A stretch of DNA of 64,000 nucleotides from positions 1 through 64,000 of the forward strand of contig MFYT01000002.1 of the NCBI GenBank assembly GCA_001789205.1. The letters are read 5' to 3'. This DNA comes from Candidatus Raymondbacteria bacterium RIFOXYA2_FULL_49_16. Lineage in GTDB: Bacteria; Fibrobacterota; OXYB2-FULL-49-7; XYB2-FULL-49-35. Of the stretch, positions 52,932 through 61,872 are shown piece after piece (the stretch's first letter is position 1; every line of letters begins with the position of its first letter). The notes beneath the pieces are model-generated. The model was not told the DNA's origin. It made no database searches and saw only the letters and a list, made by a program, of their open reading frames with translations. Position numbers and translations under genes: made by a program.

Positions 52932-52982
52932 GGCCTTTGGTAAAATAATATATTGTTGTAAGGAGTCATAATAAGTATAATC

Positions 52983-53729
52983 ATGCCACATACGATTCTA
53001 ATTCTATTTGCCGCCATAGGCGTTCTTTACGCAGAGCCCGGTCCTGCGGCCCGGCGTCCCGCGGCCATACTCAGCACATCACCCTGGTTTGGGTGCATCA
53101 GTTTTTCCATGGGCACCGTGAAAGTGACTGATTACCAGGAAGTAAAAAGCCTGACAGGATATAAACCTGAAGGATCAATGCCATGGAACGACTTTAAAGC
53201 CAGCGTTGTCCGTAAACTGACACCGCACTGGTCCCTGCGCATGCTGGTTGCACTGGGTTTTGCCGATCGTGACAGAACTGTAAACAGCGCATTGCTCGTC
53301 ATTGACGATCAGATCGAAGCGCACGACCTCTTGTATTCCTACTCCTATAAAAACATCGGGTTCTCGGCGGAAGCGCTCTATTCCATTCTCGATTCAGGGA
53401 CTGTGCTTCCTTATGTTTTTGCAGGACCCGGAATTAATGTCTCGACCCGGGAGAAAAGCGCTTTTATCCAGGATGCTTCCATCTACAATGGCGCAGGTCT
53501 CGATGTGGGCGACGAAAAATCCATGGGAACAACGTGCTTGGATTTTTCGTGCGGGGCCGGACTTAGGATCGCCATGAGCCGGAACACCTTTATCTTCGGT
53601 CAATACCGTTTTACCTATTGGAACCCTGTGGAACAGAGCTGGATCGAGAGCGTGGACAATTTTACCTATTCCAAATGGGAAAACCATTTGGTCCACAGCG
53701 GTGAAGCAGGCATAGGCATAAGGTTTTAA
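52983..53729 (+). CDS. Outer-membrane beta-barrel protein
   Basis: 248 residues: signal peptide (about 1-17), then alternating strands typical of a small beta-barrel (WSLRMLVALGFAD, NIGFSAEALYSIL, YVFAGPGINVS, LRIAMSRNTFIFGQYRFTYW) and a C-terminal GEAGIGIRF ending in phenylalanine, the usual barrel insertion signal. It is a porin-like or OmpW/OmpA-type barrel of unknown function. The S41 protease gene follows by two bases, so they are one transcription unit. Confidence 0.7.
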   Translation: MPHTILILFAAIGVLYAEPGPAARRPAAILSTSPWFGCISFSMGTVKVTDYQEVKSLTGYKPEGSMPWNDFKASVVRKLTPHWSLRMLVALGFADRDRTVNSALLVIDDQIEAHDLLYSYSYKNIGFSAEALYSILDSGTVLPYVFAGPGINVSTREKSAFIQDASIYNGAGLDVGDEKSMGTTCLDFSCGAGLRIAMSRNTFIFGQYRFTYWNPVEQSWIESVDNFTYSKWENHLVHSGEAGIGIRF

Positions 53730-53731
53730 CC

Positions 53732-55012
53732 ATGATGAATAAAATACTTGCTCCGGTCGTGCTGTGCGCCTTGTTGGGACTTCTCGCGGGCTGCAGCAAC
53801 AATCCCGCCCGGCCCATGGACCAGGCTGACGAATATATCTTTGCCTGGCAGGCGCTGAAAATATTCTACATTTTTCAGAGCGACTTGCCGTCAGATCCTT
53901 TTACCTTCGACGGTCCGGCAGATCTCTACGCAAGCTTGGATGAGCGCTGGACAAAGTATTACACGCCCCGGGAAGCGAACAAGCTGCTTTCGCTTTTTAC
54001 CACGGAAAGCTCTGCGGGTATCGGCATCTTCTTTGATTTCGAAGGCGACACGCTCTTCATCCGTCATGTGATTGAGAACTCCCCTGCCGAGGATGCAGGC
54101 CTCAGAAAAGGCGATACGCTCCTTGCGGCAGATGGTATAAGTCTTGTGGGGATATCGACCGACTCTCTTTTCTCCGTGCTATCGGGTGATTCAGCCCAGC
54201 CAATCACTTTCACTGTGCTCAGGGGCGCCAGCCATCTTGAAATAACCGTGTATCGGGGATATTTCGTTGCGCCCACAGTGATCACAGATACGCTCGACGA
54301 TGTGGCAGCCCATATTTCCCTCTTTGAATTCCTCGACAGCACCACCTATCCCGCGGGAACGGAACAGGAACTCCGCGTTGCCCTTGCCCAGACCGCCGCC
54401 TTTCCGGTAACTATTCTTAATATGCGGTCAAACCCAGGCGGTCTAGTTGATCAGTGCGTCAAAGTTGCCAATCAATTTCTTGCCAATGGCGACATTATCA
54501 TTTGTTCCACCATGCGTGAATACGACCAGACACTCGGGACCGGCGCTACCGTTGACTTCATTTACCGCGATACCAGCGCCGCGGGCACTGGTACGCGAAA
54601 ATTCATTATTCTCGTTGATGGGTATACCGCAAGCGCGGCCGAGGTAGTGACCTCAGCGATCAAGGACAACCTTGCTTCGTGCAGGATCATGGGATCAAAC
54701 ACTTATGGCAAGGCGCGCGGCCAGATACTCATGGGTACCACGGCAGGCGGGCTGGTGAAAATAACGAGCATGACCTTCACCACTTCCCATGGTATTGACT
54801 ACAATCTGCATGGCCTTGCCCCGCATGTCCAGCTCAATTACGACGTTGACTGGATCAAGGCTGCGCAGGACAGCGCGCACATAATGGCGGGAATACCTAA
54901 ACGTGCGCTCAAAGCGCCTGCGCATGGGCCAACACGCGCACAAGTCATTGAACTGAACCGGAAGATGCGCGGCATTCCCAGAATGGAACGGATCGCAGTG
55001 GTGAAAAAGTAA
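53732..55012 (+). CDS. S41-family (C-terminal processing) protease, lipoprotein
   Basis: 426 residues. A lipobox (LLAGCSNN) ends the signal peptide. A PDZ domain (about 85-175, IENSPAEDAGLRKGDTLLAADG) precedes the S41 core with NMRSNPGGL, the nucleophile in VDGYTASAAEV (Ser near 302) and the general base Lys in TYGKARGQ (near 327). Members cleave substrates from the C-terminus in the periplasm, for instance murein-associated proteins; proximity to T9SS cargo does not prove a link. It follows the barrel gene directly and is probably co-expressed. Confidence 0.88.
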   Translation: MMNKILAPVVLCALLGLLAGCSNNPARPMDQADEYIFAWQALKIFYIFQSDLPSDPFTFDGPADLYASLDERWTKYYTPREANKLLSLFTTESSAGIGIFFDFEGDTLFIRHVIENSPAEDAGLRKGDTLLAADGISLVGISTDSLFSVLSGDSAQPITFTVLRGASHLEITVYRGYFVAPTVITDTLDDVAAHISLFEFLDSTTYPAGTEQELRVALAQTAAFPVTILNMRSNPGGLVDQCVKVANQFLANGDIIICSTMREYDQTLGTGATVDFIYRDTSAAGTGTRKFIILVDGYTASAAEVVTSAIKDNLASCRIMGSNTYGKARGQILMGTTAGGLVKITSMTFTTSHGIDYNLHGLAPHVQLNYDVDWIKAAQDSAHIMAGIPKRALKAPAHGPTRAQVIELNRKMRGIPRMERIAVVKK

Positions 55013-55052
55013 CGAATGCGCAAACACAAATTCTGCAAAATAGTATTGAAAA

Positions 55053-56741
55053 CTATTCGACGATAAATCCGCCGGGCAGAGGCTCGTTTGTCTGTTCCTG
55101 CAATCCATTGACGCCAGCCGGCGCAGCGGATTTTCCCTTTTCCAGCGTCTCTCCGCCGCCGCCCAAATCGTCGGCATTGTACGACCGCTCTTCGCCTTCA
55201 CGTATTGCACGCGCGGCCTTCTTCCTCTCAGTGATATATGACCCTGCCTTCTGCCGCTCCTCGCCTATAGAATAGACTTCAATCGCGGACCTGCCTGCCA
55301 CAGGACAACGGTTTTCGCACAGACCGCAACCAATGCACCGGTCCTCATCAACAAAGGGGCGCTTGAAGGGCCCGGTATAGTAGTCCACCACGCGAAACTC
55401 AATGGCGTCGGTTGGACAGATCTCGTCGCAGATAAGACAAAGTTTGTTCTGCTCCCAGGCAATACATCGCTCTTTGTCGATGACAGCGGTACCCATTTTA
55501 ACGAATTTTTTCTCATTGAGCGGCAGCGCCCGGATTGCCTGGGTGGGGCACACGTGGCCGCACATATTGCACATGTCCTCGCACCCGCCCATACGGCCAG
55601 AAAGACGGGGTGTCCACAGACCATCCAGACCCTGTTCCCAAAGCGAAGGTTGGAGCCCATTGGTCTTGCATACTTTCATGCATTCGCCGCAGCGTATGCA
55701 GCGAGCGAGAAAATCAGCCTCGGGAAGGGAACCAGGCGGCCGTATCAGTTGTCCATTAATGTTTCTGCTCGCTGAAACAGATCCTTTAATAAGAGAAGCA
55801 GAGGCCAGACCGCCGAAGAGTGAGTAGAAAAAGCTCCTGCGGCTGGTCAAAAGAGTACTGTTTTCATTGGAAAAACCAAGACCAGTAATCCCGATGGTAG
55901 TACCGTGTTGCTTACACCCCTCGATACAATCGCCACAAAGCGTGCACTCGGAAAGGACCGTATGGCGTGGATCAGCATCAATTGCGCGCATGTCGCACTT
56001 CATAGCACACGCACGGCATTCATCACACGACGCGCCCTGAACCTTGCGTTTGAAAATACCGAACCGGGAAACAAGACTCAAAAAAGCGCCTGTGGGACAG
56101 ACATACCTGCACCAGAAACGGCGTCGCCAATGGTTTGCGATGATTATAAAAGCGAACAGCAGGAAAGTGCCCGCTGCCGCGTCAAAATAGAGCCGCTTCA
56201 GGGAAAGCTGCACCAGATTGTCGAATCCTGCCCACGAGAAAAAGGGCCGTACCAGATCAATGCCCGTATTCCCAAGCCACACCAGGGGTGGATACACAAG
56301 CAGCGTCATAACTCGCGGGGCTATTGCCATGGGGCTGAAAAAATGGAGCAGGTTGGCTCCTGCGAGCGATGCCGCGACCACACCTCCAAGAATAAAATAT
56401 TTTATGTTTCGGTTTGGTTTTGCCTGAGGATCTTCGCGCCGGTGATTTTTCTTGAATAAAATACGGTCGAAAAAATCGATTAGAGTTCCCAGCGGGCATA
56501 TGTACCCGCAGAAAAAACGGCCCACAACCAGCGTGAGCACAAGAAGCAGGCCAGACCAAAGCATGGTAATAATAATATCGCGTGAAGCGACCATGCTGAC
56601 CAGAGCGACCAGAGGATCAAGGCGCAGAAAGATATCGACCGGTATTTTTTCAGGATAGGGGAAGATGGTGAGAAAGAATAACCCTGCAAAAACCAGAAAG
56701 GCGACTGCCTGAGAAATACGGCGGAATGTTTTTAGTTTCAT
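55053..56741 (-). CDS. NapH-NapG-like polyferredoxin fusion with internal twin-arginine signal
   Basis: 562 residues. The N-terminal half has four or more transmembrane helices with CGYICPLG and CRYVCPTG, as in NapH/MauN/RdxA-type membrane ferredoxins, then two ferredoxin motifs (CDECRACAMKC, CTLCGDCIEGC). Near 300 comes a twin-arginine signal (TSRRSFFYSLFGGLASASLIKG). The C-terminal half carries four more [4Fe-4S] motifs (CIRCGECMKVC, CNMCGHVC, CLICDEIC, CIGCGLCENRC), the layout of NapG. It therefore looks like NapH joined to NapG, passing quinol electrons to the periplasm. A charged, poorly conserved tail ends the protein. No nitrate reductase genes are present; the neighbouring DUF362 genes may be partners. 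Confidence 0.85.
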   Translation of the reverse strand: MKLKTFRRISQAVAFLVFAGLFFLTIFPYPEKIPVDIFLRLDPLVALVSMVASRDIIITMLWSGLLLVLTLVVGRFFCGYICPLGTLIDFFDRILFKKNHRREDPQAKPNRNIKYFILGGVVAASLAGANLLHFFSPMAIAPRVMTLLVYPPLVWLGNTGIDLVRPFFSWAGFDNLVQLSLKRLYFDAAAGTFLLFAFIIIANHWRRRFWCRYVCPTGAFLSLVSRFGIFKRKVQGASCDECRACAMKCDMRAIDADPRHTVLSECTLCGDCIEGCKQHGTTIGITGLGFSNENSTLLTSRRSFFYSLFGGLASASLIKGSVSASRNINGQLIRPPGSLPEADFLARCIRCGECMKVCKTNGLQPSLWEQGLDGLWTPRLSGRMGGCEDMCNMCGHVCPTQAIRALPLNEKKFVKMGTAVIDKERCIAWEQNKLCLICDEICPTDAIEFRVVDYYTGPFKRPFVDEDRCIGCGLCENRCPVAGRSAIEVYSIGEERQKAGSYITERKKAARAIREGEERSYNADDLGGGGETLEKGKSAAPAGVNGLQEQTNEPLPGGFIVE

Positions 56742-56769
56742 AGTGGGTTGAAGGTATTTTTTTGCTCAA

Positions 56770-56823
56770 AGGGGCAAAGGTAGCTTCGAAGGATAACTTT
56801 GACCCTTTGTACCTTTGACCCCT
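56770..56823. terminator. Inverted repeat between the polyferredoxin and DUF362 genes
   Basis: AGGGGCAAAGGTA and TACCTTTGACCCCT pair with one bulged base around a 27-base loop that itself contains a second TTTGACCC copy. The stem lies between the 57739 gene's stop and the polyferredoxin start. No clear T-run follows, so terminator function is only likely. Confidence 0.4.
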
Positions 56824-56836
56824 CAGGACCTTTTCC

Positions 56837-57739
56837 TTAAATAATCCTCACATCCATTTTCTCAATATCAATTTCACCAAAACCCAGTTCATTGGCAATT
56901 TTCAGATGTTTCACCTGACTGCCTTTGAATTCCCTGTTGTACCAGCGCGCAAGGCCCACTGTGTACGAGTCCGCGGCAACAGGGTCAGCGCTGGCCACTA
57001 TGGTCCCCAGCTTCTCTACCTTGCCCGGTCCGCTTGGACCGTTGGTAATGAGCGCATTCATGGCGTCTATTATGGTCAGCTTTGGTTTAATGACATACAG
57101 TTGTTCGGCAATGGCCCGGTTGAGCTCCATCTGTTCGTGGAACACCTGACGGTTCCAGACCAATCCCATGAGGCCCTTAATGCTAAGGGAAACGCCGGTT
57201 GCCGAGTGCGATTTAGCGACTGGAACACAGATGAGAACATCGGCCTTGAGCACTTCCTTGGCCACCGCGGTTTTTTTTAGTTCCTGCGCGCCGGGCACGG
57301 AAACCTCGTCGTAAAATTTGGGATCGTCGGGAAAGGCGACAATCGCCTGTTTGACATCCTTGAGCATGTCGGCAATGCCCGTGCGCGCCTTGCATATTTC
57401 AGCGTCGCGCAGGGGATGGTCCATGACAATAACGCGTCGCGCGCCCGCTTCAATGCAAAGATCGACAACAATTTTGACAACCTCGGGATTGGTGGTGGTG
57501 GCCCATTCCGGTGGATTGGGAAAACCCATGTTTGGTTTGATGACAACGCGCGCGCCCTTTTGTACGAATGCACCCATACCGCCTAATGCATCGACCGCTT
57601 TTCGTACCGCGTCGGCTGCCGCGCCCTTGGCCACCGCAACAACGGGTTTTGCTGTTTGGGCGGAAAGAAGCGATGGGGCGACCACTGTCGAAGAAACAGC
57701 GGCAGCGCCGGCGCCAAGAAAACGCCTGCGAGAAATCAT
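56837..57739 (-). CDS. Tat-exported DUF362-family protein
   Basis: 300 residues with a twin-arginine signal (SRRRFLGAGAAAVSS) cleaved after SLLSAQ. The DUF362 domain shows VVIKPNMGFPNPPEWATTTNPEVV, a VPVAKSHSATGVSLSIKGLMG centre and a late IIDAMNAL. Many DUF362 proteins are fused to or encoded with ferredoxins. Here it reads toward the polyferredoxin gene, so the two may form a periplasmic redox module. No cysteine cluster is visible in this protein. GGAG precedes the ATG. It is divergent from a second DUF362 gene. Confidence 0.85.
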   Translation of the reverse strand: MISRRRFLGAGAAAVSSTVVAPSLLSAQTAKPVVAVAKGAAADAVRKAVDALGGMGAFVQKGARVVIKPNMGFPNPPEWATTTNPEVVKIVVDLCIEAGARRVIVMDHPLRDAEICKARTGIADMLKDVKQAIVAFPDDPKFYDEVSVPGAQELKKTAVAKEVLKADVLICVPVAKSHSATGVSLSIKGLMGLVWNRQVFHEQMELNRAIAEQLYVIKPKLTIIDAMNALITNGPSGPGKVEKLGTIVASADPVAADSYTVGLARWYNREFKGSQVKHLKIANELGFGEIDIEKMDVRII

Positions 57740-57859
57740 GACAACTCCACGGTTAAAAAAGTTCTCCCCTTAAATAAAAAATAGAAAAATAGCAGATACC
57801 CGCACAATGGCTGCAATTTAGTATTTTATTGAGGTAACAATTATCATACGGAGGAATCC

Positions 57860-58942
57860 ATGCGTTCCCTTTCCCGCAGGGAGTTTGTCAAAGTCAGCGC
57901 AACAGCAGCGGCGGCCGCAGCCACCCTTCCCATTCACGCCGCACCAACGGCAGCGCCCGCTTTCAGTAAGCTGAACCAATGGCCGGGCCGATGCGTCGTC
58001 AATTTCAATAAAGGCGCCGCCACAGCCATGGTTGCCAATGAAAAAACCATTGGCGCCATGGTCAACGAATCCATTGCCCTGCTCACGGGAAAAAAGAAAA
58101 CCAGCGCTGCATGGGCTTCACTCTTTCCCAAAATTACCCAGACCACGAAAATCGCCATCAAAGTAAATATTCTGAACAATGAAGTGCCTTCAAACCCCAT
58201 GCTCGTTAAAAGCATTGTCGCTGGGCTCAAACAGATGGAAATAGAAGGGAAGAATTTTCCTGCCTCGAATATTTTTATTTACGACGCCAATAACCAGAAT
58301 TCGCTTGAAAGCGCGGGTTTCACTGCCGAGGATTTTCCCGGCATCACACTCAGGCACCATGGCCGGGATTTCAAGGACTTTGGCGATGGTTCACACGGCA
58401 ATCAACCCTATACTGAAACCATGAAAGAGTGTGATTACCTCATCAATGTCCCGGGACTCAGAGGTCATGGCGCTGCCGCGGGCCGGGTAACCCTTGGATT
58501 TAAAAGCCATTATGGCACCTATCCAGCTCTGTATCACGATGCGGAGAAAATGCCCGGCTACCTTGCGGACATGAACTGCACCGGACCTGTATACAATAAA
58601 ACGGTCCTTACTGTTTTCAGCGCGATCATAGGTCTGAAACAGGGCCATGGACCCAAAGGTTCGCCCGACTCGTACGAAACATACGTAAAAACAATTGATC
58701 CTTCGTCAACCAGCCCGAATCCAAGCACTATTATCATGAGCACGGATCCGATTGCGGCCGAATTTCAGGCAATTAAAATCATGCGCATCCGCGATAACGA
58801 ACCTTATACAATTAATTCCCTGCCAGCCTATCTAAAAGGTTCAGCTGGTATCCAGGGTGCGCTTGCCACAACGTACAATATCGGCATTCTCGACGAGACA
58901 AAAATGGACATCATCAAAGTAATCAACGGAGAAAAGGTATAA
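57860..58942 (+). CDS. Tat-exported DUF362-family protein, second copy
   Basis: 360 residues with a twin-arginine signal (LSRREFVKVSATAAAAAAT) cleaved near HAAPT. The DUF362 domain starts KIAIKVNILNNEVPSNPMLV and includes YLINVPGLRGHGAAAGRVTLGFKSH and a late STDPIAAEFQAIKIM. It is only distantly similar to the protein at 56837. A GGAGGAATCC site precedes the ATG. The amidohydrolase gene starts four bases after its stop. The 120-base divergent region before it holds no promoter I can fix. Confidence 0.85.
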   Translation: MRSLSRREFVKVSATAAAAAATLPIHAAPTAAPAFSKLNQWPGRCVVNFNKGAATAMVANEKTIGAMVNESIALLTGKKKTSAAWASLFPKITQTTKIAIKVNILNNEVPSNPMLVKSIVAGLKQMEIEGKNFPASNIFIYDANNQNSLESAGFTAEDFPGITLRHHGRDFKDFGDGSHGNQPYTETMKECDYLINVPGLRGHGAAAGRVTLGFKSHYGTYPALYHDAEKMPGYLADMNCTGPVYNKTVLTVFSAIIGLKQGHGPKGSPDSYETYVKTIDPSSTSPNPSTIIMSTDPIAAEFQAIKIMRIRDNEPYTINSLPAYLKGSAGIQGALATTYNIGILDETKMDIIKVINGEKV

Positions 58943-58946
58943 CACT

Positions 58947-59804
58947 ATGCTGGATGGACACATTCACACTACAGGTGATGACAAAGACCCAAAACTCCTG
59001 CTAAAAAGCCTGAAAATGGCGGGCATGGACGGCGGCATGGTCATCTCCCGCCACCCCCAATCCTTCCCTTTGCTCGGAAAATCAAAGGACCCAGAGCAGC
59101 GTTTGCGCGACATCCTCGCTTATACCCGCGGACACACACGGCTCTTTCCCTGCTTCTGGATAGATCCGCTTGAGAAGAACGCGTTGAAACAGGTCGATGT
59201 CGCATGTAAAAGCGGAATTAACGCCTTTAAAATAATCTGCAACCGTTTTTACCCTTCTGATCCAAGGGCCATGAAGATCTATTCGGCGATCGCTGCGCGG
59301 AAAAAGCCGATCCTGTTCCATTCAGGCATTCTCTGGGACGGTCAGGTCTCGTCAAAATTCAATCGGCCCCTGGAGTTTGAAGCCCTGCTTTCAATTCGCG
59401 GCATTGTCTTCTCACTGGCGCATATAAGCTGGCCCTGGTGCGACGAACTCATCGCGGTCTACGGCAAATTCCTGAATGCTTATTCAATAGATCCGGAATG
59501 GTCCGCGCGTCTGTATATAGACCTCACTCCCGGAACGCCTGTTTTGTACCGCGAGGACACGTTGCGAAAAGTTTTCACCGTTGGGTACGACGTCGCCCAC
59601 AACGTCATTTTTGGCACAGATTGCAGCACCGCCGCATACAATGTGAAGTGGGCGCATGAGTGGGTGGATCGCGACACGGCCATTTACAAAAAACTCAAGG
59701 TGGACGCCCCTACCCGCGAGTCCGTCTTTGGATGCAACCTTGAACGGTTCCTGGGGCTTCGCGTTGCTAATGAAAAACCGAAAAAACTTCTGATGGGTGA
59801 ATAA
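58947..59804 (+). CDS. Amidohydrolase-2-like TIM-barrel hydrolase
   Basis: 285 residues, cytoplasmic. It opens with MLDGHIHTTGDD, the H-x-H metal motif, and continues with HSGILWDG (third histidine) and VIFGTDCSTA (final aspartate), the order of the amidohydrolase_2 family, which hydrolyses or decarboxylates cyclic or aromatic substrates. CPFGCNLERFLGL-type endings are typical. The gene follows the DUF362 gene by four bases with a weak AAAGG site. The substrate is unknown; the position suggests a step in handling of sugar or aromatic breakdown products. Confidence 0.78.
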   Translation: MLDGHIHTTGDDKDPKLLLKSLKMAGMDGGMVISRHPQSFPLLGKSKDPEQRLRDILAYTRGHTRLFPCFWIDPLEKNALKQVDVACKSGINAFKIICNRFYPSDPRAMKIYSAIAARKKPILFHSGILWDGQVSSKFNRPLEFEALLSIRGIVFSLAHISWPWCDELIAVYGKFLNAYSIDPEWSARLYIDLTPGTPVLYREDTLRKVFTVGYDVAHNVIFGTDCSTAAYNVKWAHEWVDRDTAIYKKLKVDAPTRESVFGCNLERFLGLRVANEKPKKLLMGE

Positions 59805-59821
59805 ACGGACGTACAAGACTG

Positions 59822-61834
59822 CTATGGCAGCATGGTCTGCAGGCGTTTCCGGATGATATCAATCTGCGCCGGATCATGGAGCCACGCGCCCTGTTTTCCC
59901 ATGGCAGCGTTAAAATCCTCCCAACCGTCATCAAGGGCCCGGGGAACCACGCTGCGCACAATGCTGTCGGCCCTGACGCTGTTTCCATCCTTTTGCGCAA
60001 GCAGCCAGAGATATTCGTAATCCTGCTCTCCCCTGCGCATGGATTTGAGCCTGATACTATGAATGGGTTCGTCAGGAATGCCTATGTATCTACCGTTGTA
60101 GATGAGTCCCTGTATATTATAATACCCAAAGCAATCGCCGCCCTCCTGTTCCATCCAGCCATCGCCATGCCAGCCTGAAAAGGCCTTTTCCCATCCGGTT
60201 GCGCCATCCCTGCCCCCCCAGACCATGATGTCCCAGTGCAATCCGCCGCGCAGTCCATAGCGCCATGAAATCCAGCTCCAAAGCGCATAGCCATTAGTTT
60301 CCATGTCGAGCATGGCCGGTGGAAAGGCGGGTTCGCCCGACGTACAGGAGAAATAGAACATGGCTTGTTTCTTGTGTTTATTTACATAGTCGGCCATATA
60401 TTTTACCGGAAAATATTTCGGGCTTGCACAAATATTAAAAATATCGGTAATTGGACCTATCATGGAAAAGATTGAATCAAGGTTCCAACCGGGTATCCAT
60501 TCACCCACACTTTTCACATCGCCCAGATCGTTCCGGAACAAGACCCATTTCCGATCCTTGAGTCCGGCTTGGTTTATGGTTTCTCCCATCCATCTGATAA
60601 AGGAATACCCACCGTGCCTGTCGCCATCCGGAGATATCCATAGGTCGCGGCCGCGCGGTTCATCGAGAAAGTTATTCACGAACAAAATGGCCTGGGTCTG
60701 GGTCCAGCCCTTTTCCCTGAAATGTTTTTCAAAATCGCGAAGAATTTTCTGGAAAGCCTGGACAAATGCCCTGTTTTCAAGTGGCGGTTTACCCTTGGAG
60801 GGAAGATAGAAGGGAGCCGGCGGATAACAATCGCCAAGTACCGAATCCTTTTGTGTTGGAACATGAAAAGGCAATAGAAACTGTTCAAATGGAACACCCT
60901 GATTGGGACCAAAATACCCATATTTTTCAGTAAAAAGCGACCCATCGAGCACGGGCCCCATGACTTTGTCGAAATTGAAAGCGGAATCGTTTACCGGACT
61001 CCAGATCAATTCGCCATTGACCCATGGCGGGGCCATTCCAGTCGGTTCGAACTGGATACGGTGCTGTTTGGCAATGGAAAAGAGCCGCTGGGGATAGTAC
61101 GGACCCATACGGGAAAGCCACCTGCCGCCGTACGTCATACCGCCAACCATGACATGATTAACGGACGGAATCGTATAGTTCAAAACGGTAAACTCTATAG
61201 GAATTTTTTTGCTCGCTATTCCCTGGGCCTTGATTGTTACCGTTGCTGTGTATTCTCCAACGGACGTATTCTCTGGAACAAACAGATCGACCCAAAATCC
61301 CTGCACACGCTGTTCATTACCGATTTTATTGACTTCTGAAGGAATATCAACAGGAAAGAGAAAATTTTTATCAACCGCCGGGTTATCCAAAGGAACAAGC
61401 GGATCAGGATACCATCCATTGCCAAAAGAATGAAAATATTTGAACGTTTTTTGAATTGAAGGCTCTTTGACCTGCAGGTACCATTGTCTGAACAAGGCAA
61501 TATACTTTGAGCGCGTGAGGATATTTCCGTTCTTTCCGGTCAGATCTGATATTTCGATAACAAGCCCTTTAACCGCCGGTTCCTTTTCCCGTTCAACAAT
61601 GATCTGAAACGACGCCGCTTCATTGCGGCCCGCCTGGAGCGAAACCCGTTTGCCATTCCATACCGCATTTACTTTTTTATAATCACCAGAGAGGGGATCC
61701 GGATATATTGGCCCTGCCTCAAAGGCCTTGCCTGTCACAGCATCGACCCTAAAGCCATCGCCCGCAAACCAGACCGTGAACCCATGACTGGGAACCCCGG
61801 CTAAAAGAAGAAAGAGAATCAGGATGAATGTCAC
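59822..61834 (-). CDS. Exported DUF4091/GH123-like glycoside hydrolase
   Basis: 670 residues with a signal peptide (about 1-18). An N-terminal beta-sandwich (VSLQAGRNEAASFQIIV, the GH123/DUF4091 pattern) leads to a TIM-barrel-like catalytic part. The adjacent Asp-Glu pair expected for substrate-assisted hydrolysis is in VNNFLDEPRGRD. The C-terminal DUF4091 domain contains INGRY-like RLKSMRRGEQDYEYLWLL. Known GH123 enzymes cleave beta-N-acetylgalactosaminides. It has no T9SS tag. The start is GTG, with no strong ribosome site. Divergent from the kinase gene. Confidence 0.75.
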   Translation of the reverse strand: MTFILILFLLLAGVPSHGFTVWFAGDGFRVDAVTGKAFEAGPIYPDPLSGDYKKVNAVWNGKRVSLQAGRNEAASFQIIVEREKEPAVKGLVIEISDLTGKNGNILTRSKYIALFRQWYLQVKEPSIQKTFKYFHSFGNGWYPDPLVPLDNPAVDKNFLFPVDIPSEVNKIGNEQRVQGFWVDLFVPENTSVGEYTATVTIKAQGIASKKIPIEFTVLNYTIPSVNHVMVGGMTYGGRWLSRMGPYYPQRLFSIAKQHRIQFEPTGMAPPWVNGELIWSPVNDSAFNFDKVMGPVLDGSLFTEKYGYFGPNQGVPFEQFLLPFHVPTQKDSVLGDCYPPAPFYLPSKGKPPLENRAFVQAFQKILRDFEKHFREKGWTQTQAILFVNNFLDEPRGRDLWISPDGDRHGGYSFIRWMGETINQAGLKDRKWVLFRNDLGDVKSVGEWIPGWNLDSIFSMIGPITDIFNICASPKYFPVKYMADYVNKHKKQAMFYFSCTSGEPAFPPAMLDMETNGYALWSWISWRYGLRGGLHWDIMVWGGRDGATGWEKAFSGWHGDGWMEQEGGDCFGYYNIQGLIYNGRYIGIPDEPIHSIRLKSMRRGEQDYEYLWLLAQKDGNSVRADSIVRSVVPRALDDGWEDFNAAMGKQGAWLHDPAQIDIIRKRLQTMLP

Positions 61835-61872
61835 GGGAATAATATAAATTATTATATTACCTTAATTCATAT

